From Propionivibrio sp. (GTDB lineage Bacteria; Pseudomonadota; Gammaproteobacteria; Burkholderiales; Rhodocyclaceae): 64,000 nucleotides of DNA. The position numbers and the translations under genes are program-made. The stretch lies in NCBI GenBank assembly GCA_016705685.1, contig JADJLB010000002.1, positions 1 through 64,000 of the forward strand, given 5' to 3'. Below, piece after piece: positions 47,390 through 57,790 of the stretch. Below the pieces are notes generated by a model. That model ran no database searches and was not told where the DNA came from. It saw only the letters and a program-made list of their open reading frames with translations. How positions within the stretch are numbered: the first letter of the stretch is position 1; each line of letters opens with the position of its first letter.

Positions 47390-48388
47390 ATGGCCGATTC
47401 CTTGCGCAAAACCCTCGGCTTGCCGGTCAAGGACAACGCGCGCACCACGCCAGTGGCCCCCGGTCGCCGGCCGATCCGAAACACTTTGCCCAAGCTGAAG
47501 ACCAGAACGAGTGCCAGCGCCACCAACCGTCCGCCACCTGTTCAGTCGGCCCCACCAGCGCAAAAGCCGCGAGGCACGCCGTCGCGTGCCCCAGTCATAC
47601 CGAAAACGACAGATCGTCTCCCGCGTTCGATTTCCGAACCGGTAGCCGACAGGATCCCGCAGGAAGGTGTGCGCATTTCAAAATTGATGGCTGAACGCGG
47701 CTTGTGTTCACGCCGGGAAGCGGATGAGTACATCGCGCGGGGCTGGGTTTTCGTCAATGGCGATCGCGTTTCAGAACTGGGCACGCGCGCCGATCCGTCG
47801 GTCAGCATCAAGCTGGACAAGGGTGCGCAGGCGACGCAGCGGCAGCAGATCACCATCCTCCTGCACAAGCCGGTCGGCTACGTCTCCGGGCAGCCGGAAC
47901 CGGGCTTCACGCCCGCCGTCACGCTGGTGCTTCCGGAAAACCAGCAGCGCCTACCCGACACGCCGCGCTTTCATGCCTCACACCTCAAAGGCCTGGCGCC
48001 GGCCGGGCGACTCGATATCGATTCGACCGGGTTGCTGGTTCTGACCCAGGACGGTCGTGTGGCGCGCCAGTTGGTCGGCGAGAACTCGACCGTCGAAAAG
48101 GAATATCTGGTGCGTGTTGAAGGCCGGCTCGACGCCGAGGGGCTGACCTTGTTGAATCATGGACTCAGCCTCGACGGCAAGCGGCTCAAGCCGGCCAAGG
48201 TCGAATGGCTGAACGACGACCAACTCCGCTTTGTGCTGAACGAGGGGCGCAAGCGGCAGATTCGCCGCATGTGCGAGTTGGTCGGCCTGCGCGCCGTCGG
48301 GCTCAAGCGGGTTCGTATCGGCAAGGTCAGGCTGGGCGATTTGCCGCTCGGTCAGTGGCGCTTTCTGCGCGACGATGAAACGTTTTAG
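47390..48388 (+). CDS. 23S rRNA/tRNA pseudouridine synthase, RsuA/RluB/RluF family
   Basis: The 332-residue protein has a disordered Pro/Ala/Arg-rich N-terminus (about 85 residues), an S4 RNA-binding domain ([20 protein letters not shown]) and a catalytic domain with [11 protein letters not shown] (catalytic Asp) and [10 protein letters not shown]-terminal features (LPLGQWRFL) resemble RluF more than RluB or RsuA, but I do not assign the exact target base. It converges with the M23 gene and overlaps its end by 4 bases. Confidence 0.85.
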   Translation: MADSLRKTLGLPVKDNARTTPVAPGRRPIRNTLPKLKTRTSASATNRPPPVQSAPPAQKPRGTPSRAPVIPKTTDRLPRSISEPVADRIPQEGVRISKLMAERGLCSRREADEYIARGWVFVNGDRVSELGTRADPSVSIKLDKGAQATQRQQITILLHKPVGYVSGQPEPGFTPAVTLVLPENQQRLPDTPRFHASHLKGLAPAGRLDIDSTGLLVLTQDGRVARQLVGENSTVEKEYLVRVEGRLDAEGLTLLNHGLSLDGKRLKPAKVEWLNDDQLRFVLNEGRKRQIRRMCELVGLRAVGLKRVRIGKVRLGDLPLGQWRFLRDDETF

Positions 48389-49272
48389 CGCTTGATTCCA
48401 GCGCTGGTTCTTAGTGCTTTCGGCGGCAGGAACAACTCGGGATCGACCATCGCGCCGTTGAGGATGACGCTCCAGTGCAGGTGTGGGCCACTGACGCGCC
48501 CGCTCATTCCGGACAGCCCGAGACGCTGACCCTGCCCGACCGGATCGCCGGCCTGCACATCGATGCGGTCGAGATGGCAGTACATGCTGATCAGCCCGTT
48601 GCCGTGATCGACGAACACTGTTTTCCCGTTGAAGAAATAGTCGTCGACCGCCAGCACCCGGCCGGGTGCGCTGGCCCTGATCGGCGTACCGCGCGGCACT
48701 GCCAGGTCCAGGCCGGAATGCGGTGCGCGCGGCTCGCCATTGAAGAAACGGCGCAGGCCGAAGCGGCTGGCAAGTCGACCGTCGGCAGGCAGCACGAAAT
48801 CGCTGTCGGTATCGTCGGCCTCGCGCCAGTGCCGCTTCAAGCCCTGGATCGTCGCGATCTCGCCAATGGCACGGGCCTCGTCAACGGCCGAGAGATTGAC
48901 CTTGCTGGAGTCTTTCAGCGTGATGCGTTGTTCCGGGTAGTGTTTGGCACGGACATCGAATGACAAAAACATTTGTTCGCCCTGCGCGCTGACCCGTAAT
49001 TCGTGCCTACGCTCCGGTAAATCCAGGGCGAGGCCCAATACCGCAATCCAGTGGCCTTTGTCGGCACTGACCAGCACCGGTTGTTCGCCAAACCAGGCGC
49101 GCGGCCTATTGGCGCCGTTCGCGACGACGCCCAGGTCGATCAAGGCAATACCGCCGGGAACCGGCGATGCCCTGGGCAAGGCGCCGGCCATTGACGGCAG
49201 CAGCAGGGCCGTCACGACCAGGACGCGCATCGTCAACGTGAAGACAACCCGCCGGGTGAAAAAATTGCGCAT
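48385..49272 (-). CDS. M23-family peptidase (LytM/lysostaphin-like)
   Basis: The 295-residue protein has an N-terminal signal sequence ([18 protein letters not shown]), a beta-rich linker domain and a C-terminal M23 domain: [11 protein letters not shown] (zinc His and Asp), then [17 protein letters not shown] and GPHLHWSV (zinc His). It cuts peptidoglycan cross-bridges or activates amidases in the periplasm. ATG 49272 is chosen; a longer opening at 49548 would cover the end of the next gene. Confidence 0.88.
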   Translation of the reverse strand: MRNFFTRRVVFTLTMRVLVVTALLLPSMAGALPRASPVPGGIALIDLGVVANGANRPRAWFGEQPVLVSADKGHWIAVLGLALDLPERRHELRVSAQGEQMFLSFDVRAKHYPEQRITLKDSSKVNLSAVDEARAIGEIATIQGLKRHWREADDTDSDFVLPADGRLASRFGLRRFFNGEPRAPHSGLDLAVPRGTPIRASAPGRVLAVDDYFFNGKTVFVDHGNGLISMYCHLDRIDVQAGDPVGQGQRLGLSGMSGRVSGPHLHWSVILNGAMVDPELFLPPKALRTSAGIKR

Positions 49273-49313
49273 CAGGGGATTGCCTGCGTCACTGAACAGA
49301 CCGATTCCAGCCT

Positions 49314-50183
49314 CTACAGCGATGCCGCTTTGAAGGTGTCGCATTGACGCAAGTCGCCCGAATCGATGCCGCGCTTGAACCAGCGCACTCGTTGCTCGGA
49401 AGTGCCGTGAGTAAAGGACTCCGGAACGATCCGCCCTTGCGTTTGCTGTTGCAGCCGGTCGTCGCCAATGGCCGAAGCGGCATTCAGCGCCTGCTCGATC
49501 TCGCCGGGTTCGATGATGTGCTTTGCCGCATCGGCACGGTTTCCCCAAACGCCGGCAAAACAGTCGGCCTGCAATTCCAGGCGCACCGACAGTGCGTTTG
49601 ACCTGGCCTTTCCGGCGCCTTGCTGCGCCTGATGCACCTTGTCCGAAATGCCAAGCAGGTTCTGCACATGGTGTCCGACTTCGTGCGCGATCACGTAGGC
49701 CTGGGCGAATTCGCCCGGCGCGTGGAATCGCTGCTTCAGATCGCGGTAAAACGATAGATCGATGTACACCTTCTGATCCGCCGGGCAGTAGAACGGCCCC
49801 ATCGCCGACTGGCCGGTGCCGCAGGCGGTAGGGGTTGCGCCACTGAACAGCACCAGCCTGGGTTGCTGATAATGCGAGCCCCCCTCGCGAAAAACCTGTT
49901 CCCAGGTGCCCTCGGTGCTGGCCAGCACCTTGGAAACAAAGCGCGCCATTTCGTCTTCGACAGGCGGCTTGTGCGCAGGCGATTGCGGGGCTGGCCGGCT
50001 GTCGACGTTCGATGCGAGGTTCAGAATGACCGACGGATCGATGCCGAAAAAATAACTGGCGGCCAAAGCGAGAACAACCGTGCCGATGCCCAGTCCACCG
50101 CGTCCGATCCCACCACCAAAACCACCCCCAGCGTCGCGCCGGTCTTCGACGTTGCTGCTTTCATCCTGGTCATCGAGTCGCAT
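49314..50183 (-). CDS. YpfJ-type neutral zinc metallopeptidase
   Basis: The 289-residue protein has an acidic N-terminal tail, a Gly-rich linker, one membrane helix ([13 protein letters not shown]) and a periplasmic domain with HEVGHH at 167-172 and [11 protein letters not shown], which supplies the third zinc ligand in this family. The family is common but its role is little studied. It lies 41 bases upstream of the M23 gene on the same strand. Confidence 0.88.
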   Translation of the reverse strand: MRLDDQDESSNVEDRRDAGGGFGGGIGRGGLGIGTVVLALAASYFFGIDPSVILNLASNVDSRPAPQSPAHKPPVEDEMARFVSKVLASTEGTWEQVFREGGSHYQQPRLVLFSGATPTACGTGQSAMGPFYCPADQKVYIDLSFYRDLKQRFHAPGEFAQAYVIAHEVGHHVQNLLGISDKVHQAQQGAGKARSNALSVRLELQADCFAGVWGNRADAAKHIIEPGEIEQALNAASAIGDDRLQQQTQGRIVPESFTHGTSEQRVRWFKRGIDSGDLRQCDTFKAASL

Positions 50184-50281
50184 AGGTCATCCAGTGCCTG
50201 ATTACGGTAAAGCAGATGTTAACAGCAGCGTTTTACTCTGAGCAAACAATTCGACAACAGGTGACGCGAAGGACGCACCGT

Positions 50282-51532
50282 TCAGCCATTTGGCGAAGGC
50301 TGCTCCGGTTCCGTAGCCAGCGCATAGCAGCGGTCAAACTGCGAATGCAGCAGTTTGACCATATCGGGGTCGATGCGCCCCTGTTCGCACAGGCGGTCGA
50401 TACGCGAAATCACCTCGCTCTTGGCCATGTGCCCCCGGTAAGGCCGCTCTTGGGACAAGGCCTGGAAAATGTCGGCGACGGCGATAAGGCGTGCTTCGCG
50501 CGGAATGTCCGAAGACTGGGATCGGAAGGGATAGCCGGTGCCCAACAGGTTTTCGTGATGCATCGATGCCCATTCGGCGATGGGTTGTCCGGGAAAAACC
50601 TTCCCCAGAATGTGCCCGCTGTCGTAGCTGTGACGCATGACATAGGCACGCTCTTCGCGCGTCAGTGGTCCCGGCTTGTCGAGGATTTCTTCCGGAACGT
50701 GGAGCTTGCCGATGTCATGAAGCAGGGCGGCAATCTCGACACAGTCAAGTTGTTCGGCACGTATGCCGCAGGCTTCGGCCAATAGGCGGGCGATGCGCGC
50801 GACACGCGTCGAGTGCTCCAGCGTGTAAATGCTTTTGGCATCTACCACGCGAGCGAACAGGCCGGCAATGGCCAATGCCTCCGAGGTTCCGATATCCACC
50901 GGGTCGCCGCGGCACAAATAGTCTTCGATATGATCTTCAATGTACGCCGGGTCCATCGACAACCAGAACGATTCGCGCAATGCCGTCCGACGGAAAGCCT
51001 CGACAAGCTGCGGGGCAAACAAGGTACCGGCGAGGCCAGCGATGCGCTCGACAAGGTCAGGGTATTCCCAAAGTATGTCGTTTTTCAGTGAGGCTCCGAT
51101 GAAATACGGAGCAAGGAGAAAATCTGCACGGTCGGCAAGAAACAATAGATTGGCTTCAATGCGCAGATCGTCTTCCAGATCTTCCTGCAGCAGCGTTTCC
51201 CAGCGCGTGTGATGCCGGAGGACGACGTCCGCATATTGCGCCAAAGGCGGGCAAACGGCCAGATAGTCTGCGCCGCGCTGGCAGTGATTTTGTGCGCCTT
51301 CCCATTCGAGGGTTTCCGTAATGGCACGGTGTTCCTGGGCGCGCGACACGCCGCAGTCGAGGATCATTCCGGCGCAAAGCATTTTTTCGCAGCGCACTGG
51401 CGACCAGTTCATTTCCTCGGCAATTTTCGCCGCCATCAGCGCCACTCGTTTGCCGTGATGAAATTCGTCGGTGCCAACCAGATCAAGAACAGTGGTCAGT
51501 GAGGTGATCGTGCGTTGTAGATTGATTTTCAT
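50282..51532 (-). CDS. two-HD-domain HD-GYP phosphodiesterase
   Basis: The 416-residue protein has an N-terminal degenerate HD region (residues 20-130) that lacks a clear HD-metal motif, and a C-terminal HD-GYP domain: LLHDIGKLHVPEEIL, MRHSYDSGHIL, MHHENLLGTGYPF. The HD, HH and GYP motifs are complete, so c-di-GMP hydrolysis is likely. No signal-receiver domain is present; the N-terminal part may sense a ligand. Confidence 0.88.
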   Translation of the reverse strand: MKINLQRTITSLTTVLDLVGTDEFHHGKRVALMAAKIAEEMNWSPVRCEKMLCAGMILDCGVSRAQEHRAITETLEWEGAQNHCQRGADYLAVCPPLAQYADVVLRHHTRWETLLQEDLEDDLRIEANLLFLADRADFLLAPYFIGASLKNDILWEYPDLVERIAGLAGTLFAPQLVEAFRRTALRESFWLSMDPAYIEDHIEDYLCRGDPVDIGTSEALAIAGLFARVVDAKSIYTLEHSTRVARIARLLAEACGIRAEQLDCVEIAALLHDIGKLHVPEEILDKPGPLTREERAYVMRHSYDSGHILGKVFPGQPIAEWASMHHENLLGTGYPFRSQSSDIPREARLIAVADIFQALSQERPYRGHMAKSEVISRIDRLCEQGRIDPDMVKLLHSQFDRCYALATEPEQPSPNG

Positions 51533-51653
51533 TGTGGTCTTATGGATGTGGCGTTCTTGTTTTCAGGCGATTCCGGAATATATACCGATTGCCCGTGACA
51601 AGACATGCGTCTGGTTACAATAGTGGCCGACAACTTTCCCGAGGAAGTGAGTG

Positions 51654-52364
51654 ATGAACGAACACGAACGCTTTGCCGCAAAGGACAGCAGCCTCCTGCC
51701 AGCCATCAGAATTGAGACCGCCCCATTGCCCCAGTGGTCGGTGATTTGGCTGCATGGTTTGGGTGCTGACGGGCACGACTTTGAACCGATCGTCGATGAA
51801 ATGAGCCTCGATTCCCTGCCGGCCATCCGTTTTATTTTTCCCCATGCACCGATGCGGCCGGTAACGATCAACGGAGGATTTGTCATGCGCGCCTGGTACG
51901 ACATCGTTACGCCGGATTTTTCACAACGGCGCGAAGATCAGAAGGGCGTGCGTGAATCCGCCGTGCAAATCGAAGCCCTGATTGCCCGCGAGAATGAACT
52001 CGGCGTCAGCGATGAGCACATCGTGCTCGCCGGGTTTTCCCAGGGCGGCGCCATCGCGTTGCATGCCGGCTTGCGACACGCGCGGCGATTGGCAGGAATC
52101 ATTGCGCTTTCCACGTATTTGCCATCGGCCGACACCTTGCCGGATGAAGCGGCAACGGCCAATCGCGATGTTCCGATTTTCATGGCGCACGGCCATGGCG
52201 ACACGGTGATTCCGTATGCCATGGGGCAACGATCGAGCGAGTTGCTGAAGGCGCAGGGCTACCCTTTGGCGTGGCATCCCTATTTTGCCGAACATACCGT
52301 TTGCATGGAAGAGCTGCGCGACATCGAAACCTGGCTGCGCCGGATCATGGTCCAGGCAAGCTGA
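51654..52364 (+). CDS. carboxylesterase/phospholipase-type alpha/beta hydrolase
   Basis: The 236-residue enzyme is of the acyl-protein thioesterase/carboxylesterase group: WLHGLGADGHDF near the oxyanion hole, GFSQGG with Ser129, GHGDTVIPY (Asp) and AEHTVCME (His). GAGGAA precedes ATG 51654, and the GTG immediately before it (51651) is less likely. It hydrolyses short- to medium-chain esters; no signal peptide. Confidence 0.88.
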   Translation: MNEHERFAAKDSSLLPAIRIETAPLPQWSVIWLHGLGADGHDFEPIVDEMSLDSLPAIRFIFPHAPMRPVTINGGFVMRAWYDIVTPDFSQRREDQKGVRESAVQIEALIARENELGVSDEHIVLAGFSQGGAIALHAGLRHARRLAGIIALSTYLPSADTLPDEAATANRDVPIFMAHGHGDTVIPYAMGQRSSELLKAQGYPLAWHPYFAEHTVCMEELRDIETWLRRIMVQAS

Positions 52365-52387
52365 GGCGAAGTGCCTGAAATGCCGTA

Positions 52388-53659
52388 TTACTGAAACGCT
52401 CCGGGCGCGAGTGAATTGCTTGGGTGGATCAGGCGGGTGCCGATGGGGAAAGTGAATTCGGTCGCTGGCATGAGATCCACGCCGAATGCCTGACCTGGAA
52501 TCCTGACCGAACCGCGCAGCGGCGAAGCACTGTTAAGACGCAGCGGCAGCCCGCCGTATTCCAGCAGGTCGCGGCGTGGCACCGACTTGTTGCCTTCGAA
52601 CCGGCCATGAGCCGGTGGATACAACTCGCCATAGCCCACCGTCAGGTTGTTGATGACCCAGCTTTCGATACCCCCAGGGAATTTCTCGTCCCAGAGCTTG
52701 AGAAAGGTGCCGGTATGCAAGTCATTGATCAGTGTGTTGTGGGCGAAGACGAGCCGGTTGTCTGGCCAGCGTGGCCCCTCCGCGCCATACGACACGGTCT
52801 CGGGGTTGTCCGTTCCAGCGCTCTGCCCGATCACATTGCCGAACACATAAGCGATGCCTCCGTTAGGAAACTCCAGTTCATATGAAGACCGCCCCGCCTG
52901 TCCATCTACCAGCACGTTGTTGCGCACCATGTTTTCACGGGCGCGCGATTTGACGAGATGCCCGAGATACCCCCGTTCGAACCGGCTGCCCGAGAGTACA
53001 AATCGACCGATCGCGCCGACATAGAGCAGATGGTGCAGTTGTCCTTCGTGGTGCGGCGCCTCGGCGAATTCGCTGTCGCTGACTTCGAGGGTCATGTCCG
53101 GAGCATTTGCCGTGAGGATCCCCATTTCATTATCGACAAAGGCGCATCGAGTTATGACGAGATGTCCGCGCTCGAAACGTATGCCTGCGCCGTTGCCCGA
53201 CTCAACGCGCGCACCACGGAACTCGATGTTCTCAATGCGCACGTTCCCGCCCCGGATTACCCAGATGGCCTTGCCTTCGGCACTCTTGCCGTCAGCCAGC
53301 ATCACCGGCCGCGTTCCAGACCCCCGGATGACCAGATTGTTCTGCGTCCACACGGCCGGCTGGCCGCGATAGATTCCCGGTTCAATCACGATGATTTCCC
53401 CGTCCCGGGCCAGCTTCGCCGCCTCGGAAATCGAGGTGATCTTTTCCTGGCTCCCGACACGCATGGTTGCCCGTTTCCTCGACTCGTCGGCCGATCCTTT
53501 GGCCTCGGACGTGCCCTCGAGAATGATCAGTTTGCCGTCCACGCCACGTCGGATTTCGCCCTTGTAAGCAGGCGAATCCGGCAGTTTTTCCATGGTCTGG
53601 GCGATCGTGAAATTCGATACGGCCAGCAGGCTCAACACCAAAAGAAAGGTTTGCTTCAT
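52388..53659 (-). CDS. secreted right-handed beta-helix protein
   Basis: The 423-residue protein has a signal peptide (KQTFLLVLSLLAVSNFTIAQ) and beta-helix coils such as IIVIEPGIYRGQPAV, NLVIRGSGTRPVML, VRIENIEFRGA and HLVITRCAFVDN. This is the fold of NosD-like and polysaccharide-lyase-related proteins. Catalytic residues of lyases are not recognisable, so a binding or structural role is possible. ATG 53659 is used; upstream in-frame Met residues lack the signal peptide. Confidence 0.82.
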   Translation of the reverse strand: MKQTFLLVLSLLAVSNFTIAQTMEKLPDSPAYKGEIRRGVDGKLIILEGTSEAKGSADESRKRATMRVGSQEKITSISEAAKLARDGEIIVIEPGIYRGQPAVWTQNNLVIRGSGTRPVMLADGKSAEGKAIWVIRGGNVRIENIEFRGARVESGNGAGIRFERGHLVITRCAFVDNEMGILTANAPDMTLEVSDSEFAEAPHHEGQLHHLLYVGAIGRFVLSGSRFERGYLGHLVKSRARENMVRNNVLVDGQAGRSSYELEFPNGGIAYVFGNVIGQSAGTDNPETVSYGAEGPRWPDNRLVFAHNTLINDLHTGTFLKLWDEKFPGGIESWVINNLTVGYGELYPPAHGRFEGNKSVPRRDLLEYGGLPLRLNSASPLRGSVRIPGQAFGVDLMPATEFTFPIGTRLIHPSNSLAPGAFQ

Positions 53660-53731
53660 CGGGAGGCCTTCTGTCATGAATTTGTCATCGTCAAAAATGC
53701 AATCTCCATTCATCGTTCCAGTGCGACCGGC

Positions 53732-56494
53732 TCAATGCGCTTCATCCCAGTTGGCGCCGACACCCACATCAACGACCAGCGGGACGTTCAATCGGGCCAC
53801 CTGAGTCATGTGCGGCGGTAGTTCGATACGTACGCGATCAAGCTCGTCGTCGGGGACTTCGAGAATGAGCTCGTCATGGACTTGCATGATCAGACGCGTT
53901 TTCAGCTGCTCGGAATCGATCCAGTGCTGTACGGCAATCATTGCCAGTTTGATCAGGTCGGCAGCGGTGCCCTGCATCGGCGCATTGATTGCCGCCCGCT
54001 CGGCCCCCTGGCGGCGGCCAGCCTGGCTGGCGCGGATTTCAGGTAACCACAGGCGGCGGCCGAATACCGTTTCGACGAAACCATTCATCTTTGCCGCAGC
54101 GCGCGTGCTTTCCATGTAACGCGCGACACCCGGATAGCGGGCAAAATAACGTTCGATGTAAGCTTGTGCCGCGGTGCGTTCGATATCGAGCTGGCGGGCG
54201 AGGCCGAAGGCGCTCATGCCGTAGATCAGGCCAAAGTTGATGACCTTGGCCACACGCCGTTGATCCGGTCCCACTTCAATTGGCGTGACGCCGAAAATCT
54301 CGGCGGCGGTGGCGCGGTGTACGTCTTCGCCCTGTGCGAACGCTTCAAGCAGGCGCGCATCTTCCGAGAGGTGCGCCATGATGCGCAATTCGATCTGGGA
54401 GTAGTCGGCTGAAACAATATGTCTGCCCGGAGGGGCGATAAAGGCGGCGCGGATGCGCCGTCCCTCGGGAGTGCGCACCGGAATGTTCTGAAGATTCGGA
54501 TCGCTCGACGCCAGGCGGCCGGTTACCGCGACGGCCTGAGCATAGCTGGTATGCACGCGTCCTGTCTGTGGATTGACCATCTTCGGCAATTTGTCGGTGT
54601 AGGTGCTTTTCAGTTTGGAAAGCTGTCTTGATTCGAGCAGCAGTTTAGGCAGCGGGTAGTCTAGGGCCAGTTCGGAGAGCACTTCCTCGTCGGTCGACGG
54701 AGTGCCCGACGGCGTTTTCTTCTTCACCGGCAGCCCGAGTTTGTCAAACAGGATTTCGGCGAGCTGTTTCGGCGAATTGACATTGAACGGTTGCCCGGCG
54801 GCTTCGTGCGCCGCCGTTTCGAGTTTGATCAAGCGTTCGCCGAGTTCCTTGCTTTGCTGCGTCAGCAGGCTGGAATCAATGAGAACGCCGCTGCGTTCCA
54901 TGCGGAACAGGATGTCACGTGCAGGGATTTCGATATCGCTATAAATACGCGCCAATCCCTGGTTGGCCGCGATCTGCGGGAAGAGTTGCTGGTGTAGGCG
55001 CAGGCACAGGTCGGCATCCTCCGCGGCGTATTCGGCGGCCTGTTCGAGCGCCACCTGATTGAAGCCGATCTGGTTGGCGCCCTTGCCGCACAGATCCTCG
55101 TAGGCAATGGTCGCCAGGCCAAGGTGACGCAATGCCAGCCGTCCGAGATCGTGGCCACGCGCGCCGTCCTTGCCCGATTCAAGCACATAGGACTGCAGCA
55201 ATGTGTCGTGCGCGATGCCGGCGAGCGCGATGCCATGGTTGGCAAATACATGTTGGTCGTATTTCAGGTTCTGGCCGATCTTGGCGTGCCGTTCCGATTC
55301 GAGCCACGGCTTGAGGCGATTGAGCACGGCCTCCAGCTCAAGCTGGGCAGGCGCGCCGGCATAGTCGTGGCCAAGCGGTATGTAAGCGGCTTCGCCAGGC
55401 GTCACGGCCAGCGAAATGCCGACGAGGCGTGCCGCAAAAGGATCCAGGCTGGTCGTTTCCGTGTCGAGCGAGGTCAGTGGCGCGTGTTCTATTTTGTCGA
55501 GCCACGCTTCAAAGGCTGCCCAATCGAGGATGCACGCGTAATGATGGCGATGAGCGCCGGAAGTTGCCTTCGCCATGGGCGCTTCTTCCGGGGGATTGGG
55601 AGCTGAGGCTTCGGTTGAATCGGTCAACGGCTTTTCTGCGGCGCCTTGCACTTCCTTCAGCCAGGATTTCATTTCGTAGCGCAGGAAGAGTTCGGCCAGT
55701 CGCGCCCGGTCAGTCTCGCGTGGTTCGAGGTCGGCAAGCGATACCGGAAGTTCGAGGTCGCAGCGTACGGTAACCAGCTTTCGACCCAGCGGCAGAAAAT
55801 CGAGGGCGTTGCGCAGATTCTCGCCGACCACTCCGCCGATTTCCGCCGCCGCTGCGATCACGGCGTCCAGCGAACCGTACTGCGACAACCATTTGACCGC
55901 CGTTTTCGGGCCGACCTTTTCAACGCCCGGCACGTTATCGACGGAATCGCCGACCAGCGTCAAATAATCAACGATGCGCTCCGGCGGTACGCCAAACTTG
56001 GCCAGCACGCCGGTTTCGTCGAGCATTTCGTTGCTCATCGTATTGATCAGCGTGATTTGCGGGTTAACCAGTTGCGCGAGATCCTTGTCGCCGGTTGAAA
56101 TCACGACATCCAATCCCTGTACCGCGGCCTGCCTGGCGAGGGTGCCGATGACATCATCGGCTTCAACGCCGTCGACCATCAGCACCGGCCAGCCTGAGGC
56201 GGCGACGCCGGCATGAATGGGGTCGATCTGGCGGGCCAGATCGTCAGGCATCGCCGGTCGAGTGGCCTTGTAGTCCGCATACCAGTCGTCGCGGAAGGTT
56301 TTGCCCTTGGCGTCGAAAACACAGGCCTTATAGACCACGTCATGCGCCTTGTAGTCACTATCCAGCCGGCGTAGCATGTTCAGTACGCCGTAAATGGCGC
56401 CGGTTGGTTCCCCCTGCGAGCTGCGCAGGTCCGGCATGGCGTGAAATGCCCGGTAGAGATACGACGATCCGTCAACCAGCAGCAAGGTAGGCAT
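53732..56494 (-). CDS. polA: DNA polymerase I
   Basis: The 920-residue protein has three regions: a 5' nuclease (LLLVDGSSYLYRAFHAMP; VEADDVIGTLA), a 3'-5' exonuclease with the intact SLDTETTSLDP motif, and a polymerase with motif A DYSQIELRI, motif B RRVAKVINFGLIYGM and motif C MQVHDELILE. Start ATG 56494 matches the family beginning (PTLLLVDGSSYLYRAFHAMP); upstream codons to 56575 are not conserved. Only 17 bases separate its ATG from the divergent LOG-family gene. Confidence 0.97.
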   Translation of the reverse strand: MPTLLLVDGSSYLYRAFHAMPDLRSSQGEPTGAIYGVLNMLRRLDSDYKAHDVVYKACVFDAKGKTFRDDWYADYKATRPAMPDDLARQIDPIHAGVAASGWPVLMVDGVEADDVIGTLARQAAVQGLDVVISTGDKDLAQLVNPQITLINTMSNEMLDETGVLAKFGVPPERIVDYLTLVGDSVDNVPGVEKVGPKTAVKWLSQYGSLDAVIAAAAEIGGVVGENLRNALDFLPLGRKLVTVRCDLELPVSLADLEPRETDRARLAELFLRYEMKSWLKEVQGAAEKPLTDSTEASAPNPPEEAPMAKATSGAHRHHYACILDWAAFEAWLDKIEHAPLTSLDTETTSLDPFAARLVGISLAVTPGEAAYIPLGHDYAGAPAQLELEAVLNRLKPWLESERHAKIGQNLKYDQHVFANHGIALAGIAHDTLLQSYVLESGKDGARGHDLGRLALRHLGLATIAYEDLCGKGANQIGFNQVALEQAAEYAAEDADLCLRLHQQLFPQIAANQGLARIYSDIEIPARDILFRMERSGVLIDSSLLTQQSKELGERLIKLETAAHEAAGQPFNVNSPKQLAEILFDKLGLPVKKKTPSGTPSTDEEVLSELALDYPLPKLLLESRQLSKLKSTYTDKLPKMVNPQTGRVHTSYAQAVAVTGRLASSDPNLQNIPVRTPEGRRIRAAFIAPPGRHIVSADYSQIELRIMAHLSEDARLLEAFAQGEDVHRATAAEIFGVTPIEVGPDQRRVAKVINFGLIYGMSAFGLARQLDIERTAAQAYIERYFARYPGVARYMESTRAAAKMNGFVETVFGRRLWLPEIRASQAGRRQGAERAAINAPMQGTAADLIKLAMIAVQHWIDSEQLKTRLIMQVHDELILEVPDDELDRVRIELPPHMTQVARLNVPLVVDVGVGANWDEAH

Positions 56495-56511
56495 AAATTC
56501 GAGAAGATGAA

Positions 56512-57237
56512 ATGAGCGTAAAGGAAAAACTTCCCCCTTTGGCAGACTCGAGCGCCTCCAAGTTGACTTCGGCACACGAGGCCTGGCGGGTGTTCGACAT
56601 TATGTCAGAGTTCGTCGAAGCGACGCAGCGGCTGTCGCATATCCAGCCGGCCGTGTCGATCTTCGGCAGTTCGCGCATCCCGCCCGATTCACCCTATTAC
56701 AAGCTCACCGAGGCTATCGCCCGCCAGCTCTCGGATGCGGGATTTTCGGTGATTTCGGGAGGCGGCCCCGGCGTCATGGAGGCAGCCAACAAGGGGGCGT
56801 TCCACGGCAAATCGCTGAGTATCGGCCTCAACATCCAGCTTCCGCATGAACAGACAGCCAACGAATACCAGGATATATCGCAGAGCTTTCGCCACTTCTT
56901 TGCGCGCAAGTATATGTTCGTGCGCTTTGCCAGTGCCTATGTGGTGATGCCAGGCGGATTCGGCACGCTGGACGAGCTGCACGAGGCCTTGACCCTGGTG
57001 CAGACCGGAAAGAGCCAGCGGATACCCATCATCCTGGTCCATGAGCCGTTCTGGCGGGGGCTGGTCGACTGGTTCCGCACCACGATGGTCAACGAAAAGT
57101 TCATATCGCCCGAAGATCTCGATCTGATTCAGGTGATCGATACGCCGGGCGAAGTGGTCGACGCGATCTTCCGGCATTACGAAAACCGGTGCTTCGCTCC
57201 ACTCCCGTCAGAACGCGAGTTGATGCTCAATCTGTAA
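56512..57237 (+). CDS. LOG-family (TIGR00730-type) Rossmann protein
   Basis: The 241-residue protein has VSIFGSSRIPPDSPYY, ISGGGPGVMEAANKG and the LOG motif PGGFGTLDE. Family members are cytokinin-riboside 5'-monophosphate phosphoribohydrolases or nucleotide hydrolases. The N-terminus is about 50 residues longer than minimal LOG proteins. It is divergent from polA, so both promoters must lie within or beside coding sequence. Confidence 0.87.
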   Translation: MSVKEKLPPLADSSASKLTSAHEAWRVFDIMSEFVEATQRLSHIQPAVSIFGSSRIPPDSPYYKLTEAIARQLSDAGFSVISGGGPGVMEAANKGAFHGKSLSIGLNIQLPHEQTANEYQDISQSFRHFFARKYMFVRFASAYVVMPGGFGTLDELHEALTLVQTGKSQRIPIILVHEPFWRGLVDWFRTTMVNEKFISPEDLDLIQVIDTPGEVVDAIFRHYENRCFAPLPSERELMLNL

Positions 57238-57278
57238 TACAATCAGGGCTGATCCTTAGCCGCCTGGAAACTATCGTG

Positions 57279-57620
57279 ATGCGCCGTAAACATGCCCTCA
57301 TCGCCTTGCTGGTCGTAATCGCCGCCCCGGTTCTGGCCCAGACTTCCGGCGCCGAAAAGCCGCCCGTACCGGATACCCGACCGCCAGTCATGGTGCCTCT
57401 GGAAGATTCGCTTGAACCGCAAGTGACCATCAGGAAGCGCGAAGGCAGTACGGTCGAGGAATACCGGGTTAACGGCAAGCTGTACAAGATTACGGTCACG
57501 CCCGAGCACGGCGTTCCCTATACGCTGGTCGATCAGCAGGGCGATGGTTCTTTCGTCGTTGTGGATGCGCCGGGAACTCCCAGATTGAGCGTGCCGATGT
57601 GGGTTATCGGCACCTTCTGA
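57279..57620 (+). CDS. DUF2782 family secreted protein
   Basis: The 113-residue protein has a signal peptide (HALIALLVVIAAPVLAQ) and a small C-terminal domain with VRKREGSTVEEYR-like and NGKLYKITVTPEHGVPYTL stretches, characteristic of DUF2782. It is commonly encoded beside polA in betaproteobacteria. ATG 57279 is chosen because the signal peptide begins there. Function unknown. Confidence 0.82.
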   Translation: MRRKHALIALLVVIAAPVLAQTSGAEKPPVPDTRPPVMVPLEDSLEPQVTIRKREGSTVEEYRVNGKLYKITVTPEHGVPYTLVDQQGDGSFVVVDAPGTPRLSVPMWVIGTF

Positions 57621-57790
57621 CCCGAGGCGCCAGTGACCTGCGGCTTGTCAGATCGCCGACCGCCGCCTCGTCCGGCCGATGCAACGCTCAAGGCTTGCTA
57701 CGGGGCATCGCTAGGTGAAGCAGCTTACTGCCGTGGCCCTGGGCCATCATTTCATGATTCTTCCTTCAACCAATTCAAGTGAGTCTTGTC

